Source: M30B80 sp965656935 (GTDB lineage Bacteria; Pseudomonadota; Alphaproteobacteria; Rhodobacterales; Rhodobacteraceae). Taken from it: a stretch of DNA of 6,410 nt. A program made the position numbers and the translations under genes. Positions 5,468 to 6,410 of the stretch are shown here, piece by piece (position 1 is the stretch's first letter; each line of letters starts with the position of its first letter). The stretch is from the NCBI GenBank assembly GCA_965656935.1, contig CBFHMG010000020.1, forward strand, positions 1 through 6,410, written 5' to 3'. The notes beneath the pieces are model-generated. The model saw nothing but the letters and a program-made list of their open reading frames with translations. It was not told where the DNA came from and did no database searches.

Positions 5468-6410
5468 ATGGCAGGTCAGTATCAAGATCGACAAGACAGC
5501 AATATTTATGGCTCTCGGCTGATCATTCATCGGCGTGTGGATCTGGATAACGATAACTTCTATTTTCGAGCAAAAGTCTCGGGGCATAACGGCTACATTA
5601 GACGCAGTTGTCAGACGCCTGATCCTGCTCGGGCGATGTTGCTGGCTGAGCAAGCATATGAAGAACTACTTGTAAGAGCGAAGGGTGGCTTTGCGCTAAA
5701 GTCTGTTACGGTTGATGCGTTCTTTGAAGGCTGGATCGAAGCAACAAAGCATCGACTGACTGAGAGCCGCTATAAGTGGAAGAAGAGCGTCTATGCTCGA
5801 TATGTGTCAGGCCACTTCGGCAAGAAGAACATCTCTGATCTGACGAAGAAGGACGCTGATGGCTACTGGCACTATCGCCTTAACTTCTGGAACAGCGATG
5901 CAGGTCAGAAGCGCATAGCGAACAACAAAGAGCGAGCGGGCGCTAAAACGTTCAGTTCGCATAACGTTGCGAAGACACCGTCATTCGCAACATTGAAAGC
6001 AGAAGCGTCACTGGTCAATGAGATGCTTCGGGCTGCTGTTGATGAAGGTCATCTTCAAAGAACGATCAAGATTAGTCCACAGGACGCTATAGCGAAGTCT
6101 GAGCGCACGGATGGCTTTCGAGATACGTTCACAGATGATGAGTGGCGGATCTTAACTGTCAATCTCTACAACTATGCTCATCGGAGAGGTCAGTATGCTG
6201 GCAAGCGTGTGAATGCGTATCATCAGCTTCAAAGGCGCATGCTTCATGTGTTTGTGCTTCTTGCGTCATCGACGGGCATGCGAGTGGGTGAGTTGAAGCA
6301 GTCGCGCTGGAGTGACCTGGAGAAACGTCAGATGGACGAGGGCTTGAAGCTGGTTGTCTCTGTGCGTGGCGAGACAAGTAAAGTCAGACGAGGCAGAACA
6401 GCAGTTGCAC
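5468..6410 (+). CDS. Tyrosine recombinase/phage-type integrase (partial, 3' end outside window)
   Basis: 314 codons without a stop, running off the right edge. Residues about 30-70 (FYFRAKVSGHNGYIRRS and a helix ending AEQAYEELL) look like an N-terminal arm-binding domain. About 78-140 plus 174-200 look like the core-binding helical domain, with a basic, polar stretch between (about 145-172). The catalytic domain begins near 218 (RDTFTDDEW), and box I is clear: LLASSTGMRVGELKQSRWSDL at about 264-284, with catalytic arginine R272. K305 in GETSKVRRGR is a candidate for the beta-hairpin lysine. Box II (HxxR) and the tyrosine are outside. The ATG at 5468 is the only ATG after the in-frame stop at 5447-5449 that keeps the N-terminal domain; its ribosome binding site is poor (GAAGG at 5449-5453 is rather far). 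The protein would catalyse integration and excision of the element. Confidence 0.9.
   Translation, partial: MAGQYQDRQDSNIYGSRLIIHRRVDLDNDNFYFRAKVSGHNGYIRRSCQTPDPARAMLLAEQAYEELLVRAKGGFALKSVTVDAFFEGWIEATKHRLTESRYKWKKSVYARYVSGHFGKKNISDLTKKDADGYWHYRLNFWNSDAGQKRIANNKERAGAKTFSSHNVAKTPSFATLKAEASLVNEMLRAAVDEGHLQRTIKISPQDAIAKSERTDGFRDTFTDDEWRILTVNLYNYAHRRGQYAGKRVNAYHQLQRRMLHVFVLLASSTGMRVGELKQSRWSDLEKRQMDEGLKLVVSVRGETSKVRRGRTAVA

Larger units (their letters stand above)
5357..6410. mobile_element. Left end of an integrated element (genomic island or prophage), partial
   Basis: Everything right of the rpsI terminator differs from the host segment: lower GC, different codon preference (for example CGA and AAG frequent), a repeat-rich stretch and a tyrosine integrase gene. 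The integrase points into the element, away from rpsI. The exact boundary is not visible; it may lie as far left as the rpsI stop codon (inverted repeat 5293-5310). The matching att copy and the cargo are beyond the window, so the kind of element cannot be decided. Confidence 0.65.

Noticed and set aside
5217..5522. A 101-codon plus-strand ORF across the end of rpsI into the integrase
   Set aside because: It overlaps rpsI in another frame, passes through the strong terminator and has no recognisable domain.
6159..6377. Minus-strand 72-codon ORF opposite the integrase
   Set aside because: It is antisense to the conserved box I region of the integrase, has a low-complexity His/Ser/Thr composition and no visible ribosome binding site or domain.

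Overview
The window looks like a chromosomal segment of an alphaproteobacterium, most likely a Rhodobacterales (Roseobacter/Rhodobacter-type) species. The evidence is the conserved order bamA, skp/ompH-like, fabZ, lpxA, lpxI, lpxB, the use of LpxI instead of LpxH, the long N-terminal extension of ribosomal protein S9, and the GC-rich host genes. One hand-counted 60-base line in lpxB (3541-3600) is about 65% GC. A foreign-looking segment starts just after rpsI; one hand-counted line in it (5701-5760) is about 48% GC.

Layout, all on the + strand: positions 1-97 hold the last 31 codons of bamA. A periplasmic OmpH/Skp-family chaperone follows (109-777), then a 122-base gap containing an inverted repeat. 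Next come four closely packed genes: fabZ (900-1382), lpxA (1383-2183), lpxI (2189-2971) and lpxB (2968-4164). These link outer-membrane protein assembly to the early cytoplasmic steps of lipid A synthesis. FabZ and LpxA draw on the same 3-hydroxyacyl-ACP pool. LpxA acylates UDP-GlcNAc, LpxI hydrolyses UDP-2,3-diacylglucosamine to lipid X, and LpxB joins the two to make the disaccharide. lpxC and lpxD are not in the window.

A 170-base AT-rich gap (4165-4334) separates lpxB from the rplM-rpsI operon (L13 and S9). It carries a candidate promoter, an intrinsic-terminator-like hairpin and a strong Shine-Dalgarno sequence. The hairpin loop is complementary to that Shine-Dalgarno, which suggests either a leader-type control or simply the end of the lpx operon. 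rpsI ends in a clear GAAA-loop intrinsic terminator (5325-5356).

From about 5357 to the right edge the sequence changes character. A repeat-rich non-coding stretch leads into a tyrosine recombinase/integrase gene (5468 to beyond 6410), cut by the window edge after its box I arginine. This is best read as the left end of an integrated element (genomic island or prophage) inserted immediately downstream of rpsI; its cargo lies outside the window. The most interesting parts are the candidate attachment region (an inverted repeat at the rpsI stop codon, and paired direct repeats with 11-base and 20-base periods in front of the integrase) and the rplM leader. No complete novel system is visible inside the window.
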